Shown in pieces: positions 11,890 to 23,919 of a DNA stretch of 64,000 nt. Source of the stretch: Lycorma delicatula (taxonomy: Eukaryota; Arthropoda; Insecta; Hemiptera; Fulgoridae); contig NC_134458.1 in NCBI RefSeq assembly GCF_047948215.1, positions 135,981,536 to 136,045,535 on the forward strand, given 5' to 3'. Under the pieces are notes generated by a model, which saw only the letters and a list, made by a program, of their open reading frames with translations, was not told where the DNA came from and made no database searches. The position numbers were made by a program, and so were the translations under genes. How positions within the stretch are numbered: the stretch's first letter is position 1; every line of letters starts with the position of its first letter.

Positions 11890-12545
11890 CTTGCCAACAA
11901 CCCACTTTTATACTATTACCCATAATTTGTGTGGTTTTGGAGCCGTTTTAGTACCACCAAAACCAACCCCTTTCCTTGATACCAAATCAAATTTTGAATT
12001 ATTACGAAAATAAAGTACTACAGCGAAACTCGTTCTCTCCTGGCGGTGTTCGCAAAAATCTGATTTTGGCTTCAAACGTGATATTCTGAATTTGAATCGT
12101 TGCAAAACAGGCTCGTACCTTATGCTACACGCAAAAATCTAATTTTAGTTTTCTAACGTATCACCCTTCAAGTTACAAAATGAAAGCCTTGAAAAACTTT
12201 GAAAACGTACTCAAACTCCAGTACTCAGTTTCTTGCCTTTAACTCTGGTTTCTGTGAACAGACTCGCTTCAAAGTCAATAGGGTTCTATTTCTTCAAGCT
12301 TTACATCATCCTACCAAGTTTCATTAAAATCAGTTAAATATTGCGCCCAGTAGAATGAAATAATCAGAAACTGTGCCCAAAACCCCGTTTTTTATTTGGA
12401 GAGTTTTAAATCCGGTTACTGTGAACCAATTCGCTTGAAAATGAATAGCGTTCTAATTTCCAATAGGATTACATCATTCTACCAAGTTTTATCAAAATCG
12501 GTTTAGATATGCGTCCGGTAGAGAGGATGAAAAAAAGTCTTATAC
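11890..12545 (+). repeat. Interspersed repeat with internal tandem duplications
   Basis: Two duplications are visible. 'cgcaaaaatct(g/a)atttt' occurs at 12051 and 12130 (spacing 79). A unit of about 170 bp starting 'ctggtt(t/a)ctgtgaac' occurs at 12245 and 12412. The unit contains 'ttacatcat(c/t)ctaccaagttt' and ends in '(c/g)ag(t)agaatgaa' or a near variant. The 'ccaagttt(c/t)at(t/c)aaaatc(a/g)gtt' phrase is typical of insect transposon untranslated regions. A minus-strand 65-codon ORF at 11908-12105 is a chance frame. Confidence 0.55.
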
Positions 12546-14090
12546 ATATGTATAAGTATATACACATGGCAGAATAGTGTACAAAAACTTCAAAACGTAA
12601 AGAAAAGTTGGTCCACCGACATCCCTTTAGAAAATCTGATCAGGAGCATTAGCGATTTCTATAAATTCTTTGGAAATCCGATAATAATATAACAAAGATG
12701 TGTTTTAATCATTAATATACAACTGCGTAATAAGTGAATCGTAATATGTTGCACAAATATTTTCAGTTAATTATAGCACTTTATTGTTATTTATAATTGT
12801 AATAATTTATTGCGTTTAACAATCACAAAAGCTGTATTTTTTTTCTATTATATGCATAATTTTTATTTTAGAAAGCCTGCTGAATAACCCCGGGGGAAAA
12901 CCTCCTCAGTTTCAGTAACATTGGTGTATATATAAAATCATTGATTTTTAGTAAGTAATAAATTACAACTTTGATGACGTAATGAATCTTTTTTTAAATC
13001 TGAAAACAATGCTTCCAGCCTAATAATAATTAATTTAAATATTTTTACGGGCATGTTTTTAGCATTATTTTCCTGAATATTTGTTTAATTTTATGTTCAC
13101 GGTTAATATTAAGAATAACGTTGAACCTATGATGGGAAAATAAAATGAATTATTTATTATTGGTGTTATTATTTTGAGGCCGTTTCTTTTTCTCTTTTTT
13201 TTACATTATACTAATACTACATTTCTCTGTTCATCACATCTTTTCTTTTACACTACCACCCTATTCCTGTTCCACACTTAACCATCGTAGCCGGTCGCTA
13301 CAGACTTGTGATTGATCCATGAAAGTGATTAGCAATGAACTAGCCCTCTGCAGGGCTGTAATTTTAAGCAATAAAACACAGCCTAAAGACAGGCTGTGCA
13401 CCGCCCGATGTCAAATTAGGGAAACCTTACTTGAGTTCATTACTTTGATGTTCTGTCTTTTTTACATTTACCGGCGCCACGCTACGGCCGCCACGGTTGT
13501 ATTATTCCCGCAGCCGGCCCTCCTTATTCGTTCCCTTCTTTTCTTTTTCCGCTAACTGCACTACTCTTCTTCTTTTACCCGTATTATCGTTCGTTTTTTT
13601 TTCTTTCTTTATCAAGAGTTGAATCGAACCCAATACTCTCTTTTAATAATAATACTACTGCCACTAACACTAACAAAACTACTAACTACTCTCTCTCAAC
13701 TAATTCTATCCATTCCTTATTTCTTCATCTTCTTCTTCTTCTACGTTTCCTTATACGCTATTTTTATTGCTACCTTCAGCAACTAGTTACCGATTGGAAA
13801 GAAATAATAATTCTTAACAATTCAAAATAACCATCTAACAAATGGTTTATACGTATAAAATAAAAAGAGATTATTTTTACTTTTATTATTATTACATCAT
13901 TAGTATCGTATCAATTTTAGAATATTAAAATTATATTTCCTTTAAATATTAATAGAATTACAGGTTAAATACATAAATTAATTATTTAATATTTATTTCT
14001 TTATTTTTTAATAAAATTACAAAATTACATGACATAGCCGTACGAAATCATATCTTCTTTTTTGAAAATTACCTACAACTAAGTCAGGTA
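12546..14090. other. No gene seen; contains one structured, GC-richer island
   Basis: 12546-13290 is AT-rich. 13290-13520 is richer in G+C with two adjacent perfect stems (see separate entry). 13540-13760 is pyrimidine-rich on the plus strand. A 78-codon plus ORF at 13319-13555 shows no motif and covers the hairpins, so it is not called. Confidence 0.5.
13342..13398 (+). other. Two adjacent hairpins
   Basis: Hairpin 1: agccct (13342-13347), loop ctgc, agggct (13352-13357). Hairpin 2: cacagcct (13377-13384), loop aaagac, aggctgtg (13391-13398). Both stems are perfect. The 19-base spacer is A/T-rich. A two-hairpin layout recalls a small structured RNA, but no H or ACA box in the right place was found, so no RNA class is assigned. 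Confidence 0.45.
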
Positions 14091-14099
14091 AATTCAGAT

Positions 14100-14630
14100 T
14101 TGCCAGCGCAGTCCCTCAAAGAATTCGTATTAGCCCGATTATGTTTACAATAATCTACGTTTAGAATATCATTTCTGGATTGCTGTCTTGCATTGATATG
14201 TATACAGACGATACTAAAATGTACAATTTGGATCTGACATATGCCAACTTTCAATTTGATCTGAACTGTATTTCAAAGTGGTCTGAAGTGTGGATGCTCT
14301 TACAACTATGAAACAGAATTTCTTCTTTGTAAGAATGGTTAATCTTTCAAACCTACTGCCTGAAGACGTTCTTAGTGCTCTATCTATAGGTGTTTTTAAG
14401 AGTCGATGGGTAAGATATTGCAGAATATCATTGTCGATTGCTATTCCTGCCAATCGACTATAGTGTAATTCTAATATGACTTTATTGAGTTCTGAATTCT
14501 CCTTGGCGTTTTGACTTAAGTTTGTTTTCTTTCTTTGTTTGATACTGTATTGAATTTTTTTTTATTACTTGTCTAAGGATCACAAGCATAATGCTTTAGT
14601 CTAATTGCATAATAATAATAATAATAAAAG
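14100..14630 (+). pseudogene. LINE reverse transcriptase relic (CR1/Jockey-like), internally deleted
   Basis: A frame from 14111 reads VPQRIRISPIMF, the equivalent of 'VPQGSVLGPLLF' in LINE reverse transcriptases. After a frame change comes MYTDDTKMY at 14197-14223, the (Y/F)xDD catalytic motif, then a WSEVW segment matching the 'W...W' helix. A stop follows near 14309. The next readable piece (14332-14412) has LLPEDVLSALSIGVFKSR, the usual C-terminal signature of these elements. The thumb region between is missing. The end is an AAT-repeat tail at about 14610-14628, as in CR1-like LINEs. Dead and truncated. Confidence 0.7.
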
Positions 14631-16627
14631 GTAATCTATTATTATATTATATTTTACCGTTAAGTGCTGTAATAAAAAATACAGTTGAACGTAAATTATT
14701 TTAAACAGTGAGTTCCATTATTATCTTTTGTATACTTTGATGAATTTTTTATTTATATTTCCCAGTTTATTTTTTAAATACAGTTTTATGTGATAGGTTA
14801 CGTCATCTATGAGACTTATCTCTTAAACACCGGATCAGTTAATGAAATTTTTGAGTTGGACAATAACAGGACTCCTCTCTAAAACAATATAGCTCATACA
14901 AGTAACAGTATTAGTGAGAACTTACTAGATTTTCAGTAGTTATACATTTATAAAACAATTCATAATAGAAGAAGAGATTAAATATAAAGAAAAAAGGTCG
15001 GCGAGGAGAAAGGATAATCTTGCCGCGTAGGAACTGTAAGTACGATTAAAAAAATTTCACTAAAGGCCTCTACAACCGGCTGATCCTCTCTATCTATACT
15101 TTAGCGGTAGAACAAGACATGTTTATCTAAAATGAAGCAATATATTAGTAATGAATAGGAGCAGAATCCAAAATAGGGAACGGTAATTTTATAAAAATAT
15201 TTTACGAGATCGACATTAGCTGAATGTCCTCTAATATTCATAAAATTAATAGCTATATTATTTTAAAATAAATTTTTACAAAGATTATGTAATATATAAT
15301 TTATATTTTCTAATACTTAAAATATTATTAAGTGTATTTTATTTATTTATTATTTTAAAATAAACATGATAAAAATCTTTTATAATTTATATAAATATTT
15401 ATGCATATATTAAAAAAACGACTACAAAATATTTAATAACAAAACAAATATATATAATTTCCATTAATAGTTTTTTTCTAATATATTACATACAACTCAA
15501 GATATAACGGAATAAAAACGTGAAGAAATAAATTTTATATAAGATGTAAAATGGCAATACTTTTTATAATCTATTAAAGAACAGTTTATATTGAGGAAGA
15601 ACAAATTAAAAAATAAATAAAAAATAAAAAAATTCATGTAGATAGTAATTTGATCTCATTTCGTAACACTAAGACAAAAAAAACTTTTATGTACTTACTT
15701 ATAATAAAAAAAATACTTTGATAAAAAATTTTGCACTTTAAAAATGAAATAAAACATTATTACTTAATAATATTGCTAGACTATTAATAAATATATGTTT
15801 TGAAATAATAATACTAAAAATAGAATTAAAAAAAATACCAATTCATGAAATAACGTAGATATATAATGAATATCCGTTTAGAAAATGATTAACAATCATT
15901 AATTACACATCTTGCGAACGACTGAATCTCACGAACACGATTTGAATAATAATCTAGCCCCTGCCCATTATTTTAACTCAATACCTCCGTTCACTTTAAC
16001 TATTTCTATATATTATAATACATTATATTAAAGTATATTAAATATTAAACTTTTATGTAGGCTATACAATATGTATATTACTATTGCTATTGCTATTACT
16101 TGAATATTATTCTTCCCAAGAAAGTTTCTATATTGAAAATTTATTAACTGGTATTCATAAAGTAACATTTGATTTTAATTTCAATCATTAACTTAACTGC
16201 TTGTTGGTTAAGTTAGAGATATGTATTTATATCAGTTATAATTAGTTTTGTTCTACATATATATGTATATGTACGAAGAAAAGATATATACTGTGTATAT
16301 ATATAAAATGTTTATAATAATTCATTAATTGACCTTTTCTTCACTGTATTATCTTATTATATATATTAAAGGTGTGTACAAAATACATTGGATTAGATGT
16401 AATATGGAAGTATGACTCAGGTGTATTTCAAAATACCGTTAAGAATATTTATTCAAATCAAATATATTATGGAATAATAATACATGTCAAGTAAAAAAAA
16501 AAAATATATAAATATATAAAATTTAGCTATCTGGAATTACTGATTTCACGGTAATAAATTAATACAATATTTTACAACATATATTAGTTTTTTTTTTCTT
16601 AGAGAGTCTATTTGATTAAAAATTATA
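14631..16627. other. AT-rich stretch, no gene seen
   Basis: Low-complexity A/T sequence. The segment 14990-15120 is slightly GC-richer but has no sustained frame. Confidence 0.6.
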
Positions 16628-16860
16628 CAGAATGATTTACGAAGAATGCAACAAACTTTCAGAATATGTTCTTCTGGTGAAAATAAAGCAAAAAAAATTC
16701 GAGTGCCGGATGGTGAAAAATTTCGTACTGATTTCGGTAAAATTTAAACCGAATGTAATTCGTAGGAACCTAATTAAGCGCTAAATTTAGTGGTTTTATA
16801 TGAAATCTGGTTGGCGCCGGAATGCCGTTCGAGTATTCCTTTTTGGAAAAAATAAAAAAT
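16628..16860 (+). repeat. Diverged single arm of the long-TIR mariner-like element
   Basis: Starts 'cagaatgatttacg' directly after TA at 16626-16627, the same terminal pattern as 4387 and 61191. It then follows the order of the long arm: 'gttcttctggtgaaaataaa', 'gatttcggtaaaattt', 'taggaacctaattaagcgc' and 'gtggttttat'. Similarity fades after about 16860. No partner arm or transposase was found nearby. Confidence 0.5.
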
Positions 16861-17320
16861 TGTCCTCTTACATAATTTTTTTTTAACTTAAAGCCGATAA
16901 AAAATATAAAGTAAATTTTAAAATTCCGACCCCCAAAAATCGTGCTTGCTTTTGGATATCGATAAACAAACAACGACAAAATAATTCACTAAAAAACTAC
17001 TAGTAATTTACGTAAAAAAAGTTAAACGTTTAACACTATAAAGGGAAGTTTTACTTCTTATCGATGAAAACATCGAAATGAATGTGCTTTTTTCGTAACA
17101 TTGTCATGTAGCCAGCCGTATGTGGTTGTGGACGATATTCTTGCGGTCTGCTATAATACGAAATCAAAACGTTCCGTTACTAGAAAATTTACGAGTGTAC
17201 CTCTGGATATGAACATATTTAGCTTGATATCTGTAGATAGCTCTTTAAAATTTACTACCGTGATAGATTTAAAGGTGAGAGGAAATTCTTTCTTTCCTAC
17301 ATTAACTTATGATATTGTGT

Positions 17321-17362
17321 ATCCACACACACGTACGCACACATACACACACACGCACATAA
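17321..17362 (+). repeat. Imperfect CA microsatellite
   Basis: Alternating CA with ACGC interruptions inside a motif-free 94-codon ORF (17101-17385) that is not called as a gene. Confidence 0.8.
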
Positions 17363-17389
17363 CATATAAGAATACGATTTATTAATATA

Positions 17390-18432
17390 ACCTATAGAAA
17401 TTGTACAATTAGTCCACAGTTAGTTGAGAGGAAAAGAGTAAGATATACACATTGACAAGGATAGAGAAGGTAGCTTAGGAAATCAAATATTTATTATCGA
17501 TTTCGTATTCAGACGAGGATCGACACAAATTAAATATAGTGTTATGAACGCATTATATACTATAGTACATATATATTTATACAATCTGCAACAATTAAAT
17601 CGGTTTCTAAGCTATTATAGCTTATATTAATCTATATTATTATTATAATAAAAATAATAACAATTATTGTTATTATTAGTATTATTGTAGATTATAGATA
17701 TAAAGAAATAAATAAATGTGGGATTGAATTCCAGTAATCTTATTGGATATTCACATCAAATTTGTTTTATTTATTTACTTACATGTACATATAAATACAA
17801 GTGGTTATTATTATTATAACGCAATTAATTTATTGTTCCAGTAATAAATCTACAATAAGATTACTGCACACAATAGTTACGGTAATAACAATAATAATAA
17901 TAAATAATTATAATAAATATCCTTAGGGTCGGCTTCTTAAAATCGATTTCTATTAGTTACTGTTTTATCATAACAGTCATATATTCACGCCTTAACAGTA
18001 GTTATTGTTTCTTGTAACATATATATATTTTTATTTGCAAGTAATATTATAGCTGTTACTAATTTCTATTAATGAATTTTCATAATTTATTTAAAATATA
18101 ATTGTTTATTTGATGGATATATTACATGAATAATTAATTAATAATTAAAAAATAAAGTTATTGGTAATAATAACTATAATAAAGTTCTAACTTCAAGTTT
18201 ATATTTAATTTATTTTGTTTCTTTTTTGTGTGAAAGATGATTTTAAGAACTAACTACCACGAAGAATTTGCTATTATTTCTTAAATCTTATCATAAATAT
18301 ACACTGATATATGTATCTCAGTTTACAGAAATTTTCAAAATAAGAATGATTAACTCATTGTTGATGAAAAACGAATAATTTTTGTTTAATTAATTTTCTT
18401 TAACTATTAATACAAAAATTATGTATGATGGG
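17390..18432. other. AT-rich stretch, no gene seen
   Basis: The only structure noticed is an inverted pair of about 14 bases, 'cagtaatcttattg' near 17732 and its complement near 17862. No coding signal. Confidence 0.55.
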
Positions 18433-18433
18433 A

Positions 18434-18462
<29 letters not shown>
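18433..18462. repeat. TA microsatellite
   Basis: About 14 uninterrupted TA units. Confidence 0.9.
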
Positions 18463-18464
<2 letters not shown>

Positions 18465-18689
18465 TATAACATCTAAATACCGCAGAAAGTTAAATTTTTA
18501 TAGAAATTAAAAAAACAAGAATATTTTAAATAAAATTATAAATTTCCCTAACATTCAAAAAAGAGAAAAAATGATAAAAAAAAAACTTTGAGATAACCCA
18601 ATAAATAATATTCATAAATTTAGAAAACAAAATATTTTGAATTAAATTTATTTCATATCATTAAAATATTTAAATTTTCATTGATTTGA

Positions 18690-18862
18690 CAAGATCAGAT
18701 AATGATCTGTGGAGTGGTACCGTTTCGACCTTTCATCCGGAGGTCCCAGGTTTGATCCCGGTCAGGCATGGCAATTTTCATACGCTACAAAATTCCATTT
18801 TCATATCCCACGCACATGCTTCAAGCTTATTTGGCGATATAAAGCAAAAAAGGGAAAAACCA
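18690..18862 (+). mobile_element. tRNA-derived SINE (family 1, variant tail)
   Basis: A-box-like 'tgtggagtggtacc' near 18708 and B-box-like 'ggtttgatcc' near 18750, then 'cggtcaggcatggcaa', which is shared with the copies at 396 and 37585. The tail after about 18790 differs from the copy at 396, with 'cccacgcacatgcttcaagc', suggesting a subfamily. The two 60-70 codon ORFs across it are by-products. Confidence 0.75.
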
Positions 18863-18927
18863 TGCACAATCAATTAATAAACTATATAACAAATTATATC
18901 ATGTATATATATATATATTTTTTTTAA

Positions 18928-20240
18928 ATACTTTAAATTTTAAAGAATAATTATCAATATGATAAACGTAACAATACTTAAATAATTACAAAAAAAGTTT
19001 TTAAAAAATCGATTATTACCTTAAATGTGTTAACGGACTTCGCATTTAAGGTTAATGGTGTTGAATTTTTTTTTAATTCTTATCCAAGTAAAAAAAAAAC
19101 TTTTAAAAATTAATAAAAAACAAAACTGCGGGTTAAATATGTTAAGTTATAGATAAAAAGAAACAGCAGATGTTTTACTATTTCAATGTATGTTAAGTGT
19201 ATCTAATTGTATCTATTTGTTAAGGATGTATATAATAATATATTCTTAAAATATACAAAGTATATTTTACTTTTACTTTGAGTAAAAAGAAAAAAGGAAT
19301 AAAAAAACGAAAAGTTGTTATTCATTTGATAAATATTTGATAACTAAACTGTTCGCCGCTTAAAATTATATACAAATCAGAACACAAACCCCACGCATGA
19401 ATTAAAAAAAAATTGAATGTTTTGTAAAATTATACTAATATCTTTGTCATTATGTAAGTCAGATATGTTTGTTAGGTATTATATAGTATACATATATGTG
19501 TAAATTAAAGTTTAAAAGTCTTATGTTAAGAGCTTATTTCAACCGACATATTTTAAATTTTAAAATGACCGTGTTTATGCTGTTCCGAGACATAGTCAGA
19601 TAAAGTCTTGATTTTTATTGGCTGAACCTGAAGTCGTTCTTCTACTACAATCTGTATAGCTTACCATAACGTAGTAAGATACGATTGTGGGAAGACATGA
19701 GGAGAAGGCTAAAGGAATAGATTATGTACTAAGAAAGAGTGTAAAGATATACAACAAATAGTATATATTATATATTTTCCTCCCACTATACCATATATTT
19801 TAACTTATAACAAACATTATTACTTTTAGTATTATTAGTAATTTTCAGTGCAATGCTTATTACTGTTATATTGTTATGTATCACTGTGTACATAACAATA
19901 CATATTCGTAACCAACACTTACAGAAAAATCAAGTATTCGACATATAAAAAATTCTTGCGCAGTTCTGCGCAAGAAGACCGACTTCGTTATTTTAGTTTG
20001 TATAATTTTTTGCTCAAGAAATATACAAAAAATAAACTAAATGAGAAAACTAAAAGAAATATAATTTTTTAAATTTATTTAACATTAAAATATATTTTCT
20101 GTTTATAAGAAAATTAAATTATTATAACCGTAATTTGATAAAATAATTAAAAATAACAAGTTAACGCTACATACAAGCATCAAGTTTAAACTCATTTACC
20201 ATTGTGACTCGCTGCATAAGTGCGTATGAAAAATATACTA
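18928..20240. other. AT-rich stretch, no gene seen
   Basis: No coding signal. Contains one perfect hairpin at 19953-19976, listed separately. Confidence 0.6.
19953..19976. other. Perfect 10-bp hairpin
   Basis: Arms ttcttgcgca (19953-19962) and tgcgcaagaa (19967-19976) around loop gttc. It is much GC-richer than its surroundings. No T-tract terminator context is expected in this genome; it may be part of a repeat end. Confidence 0.6.
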
Positions 20241-20248
20241 TCAAAGTC

Positions 20249-20275
20249 AACATAACCTCAAAGTGAGGTTATGTT
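20249..20275. other. Perfect 12-bp hairpin at the edge of a repeat
   Basis: Arms aacataacctca (20249-20260) and tgaggttatgtt (20264-20275) with loop aag. It lies about 35 bp before the repeat copy at 20310 and may mark its true end. Confidence 0.6.
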
Positions 20276-20309
20276 GTCTGTTATCGACCTTAAAGTTAGT
20301 GTAACTGAA

Positions 20310-20588
20310 GAACGATTCAACCAATCTTCACCAAATTTTCACATGCACAACTTCAGTTACAGTATTACCAGAATATCTAAATTTCAATGAATGTCAATTT
20401 TGCAGATTTTTGAGCCACAAATTTTATACATAGATCTATTAATATATATATAAGGAAAGTGCATTTCAACTGAATGAAATTTTCGTATTATTCATGCCTC
20501 AAAACGTGAAGAAAATTCAATTTCACCCCTCAATCCCATTGTGCGACCGAAAATAATACCATATACTTTTCTTCGGAAAGTCGGTAAA
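20310..20588 (+). repeat. Interspersed repeat, copy 2 (uninterrupted)
   Basis: Collinear with 245-341 plus 1236-1430 and showing the unsplit form. It carries 'tgcacaacttcag', then 'gcctcaaaacgtgaag', 'gaaaattcaatttcacccc', 'aataatacc' and 'cttttcttcgg'. No frame. Confidence 0.6.
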
Positions 20589-21608
20589 ACCTCAACAACC
20601 AGTAATGAGATCATCAAATTGAATTAAAAAGATTAAATGATTTGCTGTACCAAGAAAAATTAATCCTTGGTTACTCTTTTGGACGGTAGGTAATATTGAT
20701 AGTGGTCACAACAGCGGTTGTAGAAAATAATTAAAATTTAAAATTTATTTATTTTTTTATTAATTTTATTTAGAAACCAAAATTTTTGTGCTTTCTTTAT
20801 GTGTTCGTTGCAACATTTACAGTTTATGAAAAGAAATACACTAGAATATCCTACATTTTTACGGTATTTATTTGAATAATTTTATTTTTTTTTTATAAAA
20901 TTACCAAGAGAAAAAACTGAAAAACTTCCTTTTAAAAAAATAAGGTTTCAATTATTGTTCAGTAATTACCTCGATATCCATAAAAAATAAAAAAAATACA
21001 AAAACTGCGATTAAAAGTTATTGTAATAAAATAACAAATTTTAAAGTTTAACTAACTCTTAAAACAATTTTAACTATTTGTGTATTTCGATTTTTAAGCA
21101 GTCATCATTAGTATATGATCTGTAACTACTGATGATGATTGTTAAAAAATCAAAATCCGTATCTAGTTTTCGATGTTTATTTTTTATTAACGATTGTTTT
21201 TTTCTATTTTACGATATTATTATAATAATCATTAAAAGAAAGCGCATTCTTTTCACATTTATAAATTAACCAAACTTAATACTAATTTGAATAAAATTCA
21301 TAAACCTTTAAATTATATATATTAAATATAAATAAAATAGGGAAATGTATATTATTTAAATTAAACACATGTTTTTGCCTGCGAAAATCTTTACTCTTTA
21401 TTTTCTGTTAATTTTTTTTTTTACTATAATTTACTGCTATGAAAAAAATAGTTACGTGAATTAGTTTTTAATTATTTTTCCTTGTTGATATTTTTTACGT
21501 GGAAAACTAGCCAATTTCAATTAACCGGAAGAGCGTTATTATGTCTATACATAATTAATACACAATTATTAGAATAAATAACTTTTTCTTCAATATTTAT
21601 AATTAGTC
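20589..21608. other. AT-rich stretch, no gene seen
   Basis: Nothing beyond A/T-rich sequence was found. Confidence 0.6.
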
Positions 21609-21910
21609 AACCAAGCTGGTCAATGGTTAACTCGTCGTCGCAAATCAATTGTTTAATAGCTTATTACTAAGTCGAATATTTTGAGGTTCGAATCCTAGTA
21701 AAAACTAGTTGCTTTTATACAAATTTGAATCTTAGACAGTGGATAGCGCTGTTCTTTGGTGGTTGGGATTCAATTAATTACATGTCTCAGAAATGGTAGG
21801 CCTGAGTATATACAAGACTACACCTCATTTAGATGTCATACATATATCATCCTAATCTCATTGGGCCATACCGAGGTCGCTTATTGTTCACTAATTGAAC
21901 GGTAATGTAG
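21609..21910 (+). mobile_element. tRNA-derived SINE (family 2), copy 1
   Basis: A tRNA-like head 'ggtcaatggttaactcg' (A box position) and B box 'ggttcgaatcc' near 21686-21696. The body of about 200 bp contains 'ttttatacaaatttgaat', 'gtgttctt(t/c)ggt' in variant form, 'ttgggattcaattaa' and 'ggcctgagt'. It is collinear with the copy at 44796-45030, which extends less far. A longer body and different head separate it from family 1. Confidence 0.8.
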
Positions 21911-22549
21911 ACATTAGAAAAAAATATATAAATAATAAAATAAATATAATAATATTTTATAATTAATAAAATAATAGAATAATTCATTTTAATTAATTAA
22001 TTTTTTTAATTGTTAATAAATGTTTTATTTGATTTCAAGTATTTCAATAATACAGAATGTATGAAATCTTGCCTCTCAGTGCGCTGAAAGGCAATTATAT
22101 GCTTTAAGTTGCATTATATGTTTAAGTCCATTCTTTTAATTTCCATTATTAAATGAACGACAATGTGTTCTTAAAAAAGAAAGTAACAGTCAAAAAGAAG
22201 AACTAATTTACATACGACAACAAGTTAAAAAGAAGAAATGATACACGATTCCATGATCTAACACTGAATATATATACATTTTTTTATTCATAACGTATAT
22301 ACACATACACATATACAAAATAAATATACAAATAGGTTTGTTTAATAGGAATAGTCCATAATAAACTTAAACTATTTAATCTTAGCACTCAGACTTCCGG
22401 ATGAAAAAATTAAAACAATAAATCAACTCTAACAAACAATTACGACATAATAATCGAACAGAAATAAAATAAAATCACGTTATATAGGCAGAAAAAAATA
22501 TATAAAAAAAGGAATCTTAGGAATGAAGAATGAAAAAAATTATTATACA

Positions 22550-22551
<2 letters not shown>
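21911..22551. other. AT-rich stretch, no gene seen
   Basis: No coding signal or clear repeat boundary. Confidence 0.6.

Positions 22552-22600
<49 letters not shown>
22552..22600. repeat. GT microsatellite
   Basis: About 24 GT units without interruption. Confidence 0.95.
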
Positions 22601-22604
<4 letters not shown>

Positions 22605-22692
22605 ATGTATTCACACGGTAAGAACTGGAAGAAATCAGTAGATCAGAATTCAACCAAGAATTTTGTATATGTTATTAGCCTATAGCCTACGG

Positions 22693-22693
<1 letters not shown>

Positions 22694-22751
<58 letters not shown>
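22694..22751. repeat. GT microsatellite
   Basis: About 29 GT units, 94 bp downstream of another long GT tract in the same orientation. Confidence 0.95.
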
Positions 22752-22753
<2 letters not shown>

Positions 22754-23462
22754 TTAATTGGCAGTTTTGTCTGTTAGCCTTCTAGTAGTATCTGGATTGA
22801 TTACCTTCTCACAAGATAGATAAAAAAGAAACAAAAATAAATAAATAAAAAAAAGTAAGGAATAAAAAAAGTAACCAACAACAACAACCAGTTGTCCCAC
22901 AACAGTAAAATGTACTTTCGATGTTTTCTCAACGAGTGACTGATGGTACGTCCAAAACGTCGTCTGTCTTTTTAAAAGGAGTCAAGAGTTCTTTTCTGAT
23001 TGATAATCATCAAGAAGAGACGAAGACTTGTGTAACTTGACTTCTGCTATTTTCGTTACGCTTGTCTTTGTAAAGCTACCTACCCGTATCTTTTACATCC
23101 ACTCCTCACCCGACCGTCGGCCTCATAATCCAATCATCGTAAAGAAGAAGAAGAGGCTAGAATGAAAGAAAGAGATGAAGAAGTGGAAGAAAAGTTTGCT
23201 GGCTCAAGTTTTATTGCCTCTATAAATTAAACTCACCTCAGTCGATTCTAATTAATTCTAATTAGCACTGCCTAGTATTTTGTTTAAGACACTCTATTTC
23301 TTGACAAGGTAAAGGAGTTACTGAGATTATTATAGTCAATGATAGAAGAGAAAAATACCACTCAGCCAGGGCCCCACACCGCGGCGCCTGTACGTTTCTT
23401 TGGCCAGTCTTTTATTTTATGACAATCCTAAATCGTAAAATCTTTAATGTGCTGATGTTTCA

Positions 23463-23465
<3 letters not shown>
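22752..23465. other. No gene seen; moderately GC-richer
   Basis: Segments 22930-23220 and 23340-23420 are GC-richer than average (for example 'gggccccacaccgcggcgcc' near 23368), but stops interrupt every frame within about 40 codons. Possibly untranslated or repeat-derived. Confidence 0.45.

Positions 23466-23536
<71 letters not shown>
23466..23536. repeat. ATT microsatellite
   Basis: About 23 units of ATT, followed by a short ATC run at about 23547-23562. Confidence 0.95.
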
Positions 23537-23919
23537 TCTAACATAATCATCATCATCATCATTATTATTTCATTAAATTAAAAATTAACTTTTAATATGA
23601 CCGGTTTGGGAAAATTATTAAATACTGAAAAAAAGAAATAATAAACCCATATAAAAATACCAGTAGCGAATTAATTAGTGCACTGTTTGATGATTTTTCT
23701 ATTAAATAAAGATTATAAAAGGTTAGCTTAGCTTAGCCTATATTTTATTTTCCTAATTTTTATCTTATTGATGCAAGAGCATAGCCAGCTGTTTATTTTT
23801 TAATAATTACGAATTTTCAAAATTAATTTTTTTTCTGAATAATAAAATAATTTTTGATGATTTATATAGATAACAATTATTATATTTTAACTAATACTAT
23901 ACGTGAAACGGAAAATATA

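Noticed and set aside
13319..13555. 78-codon plus ORF
   Set aside because: Spans the two hairpins and a pyrimidine-rich tract; no domain and no continuation.
22552..22751. CRISPR-like array from two GT tracts with a spacer
   Set aside because: Simple microsatellites in a eukaryotic genome; only two units and no unique-spacer pattern.
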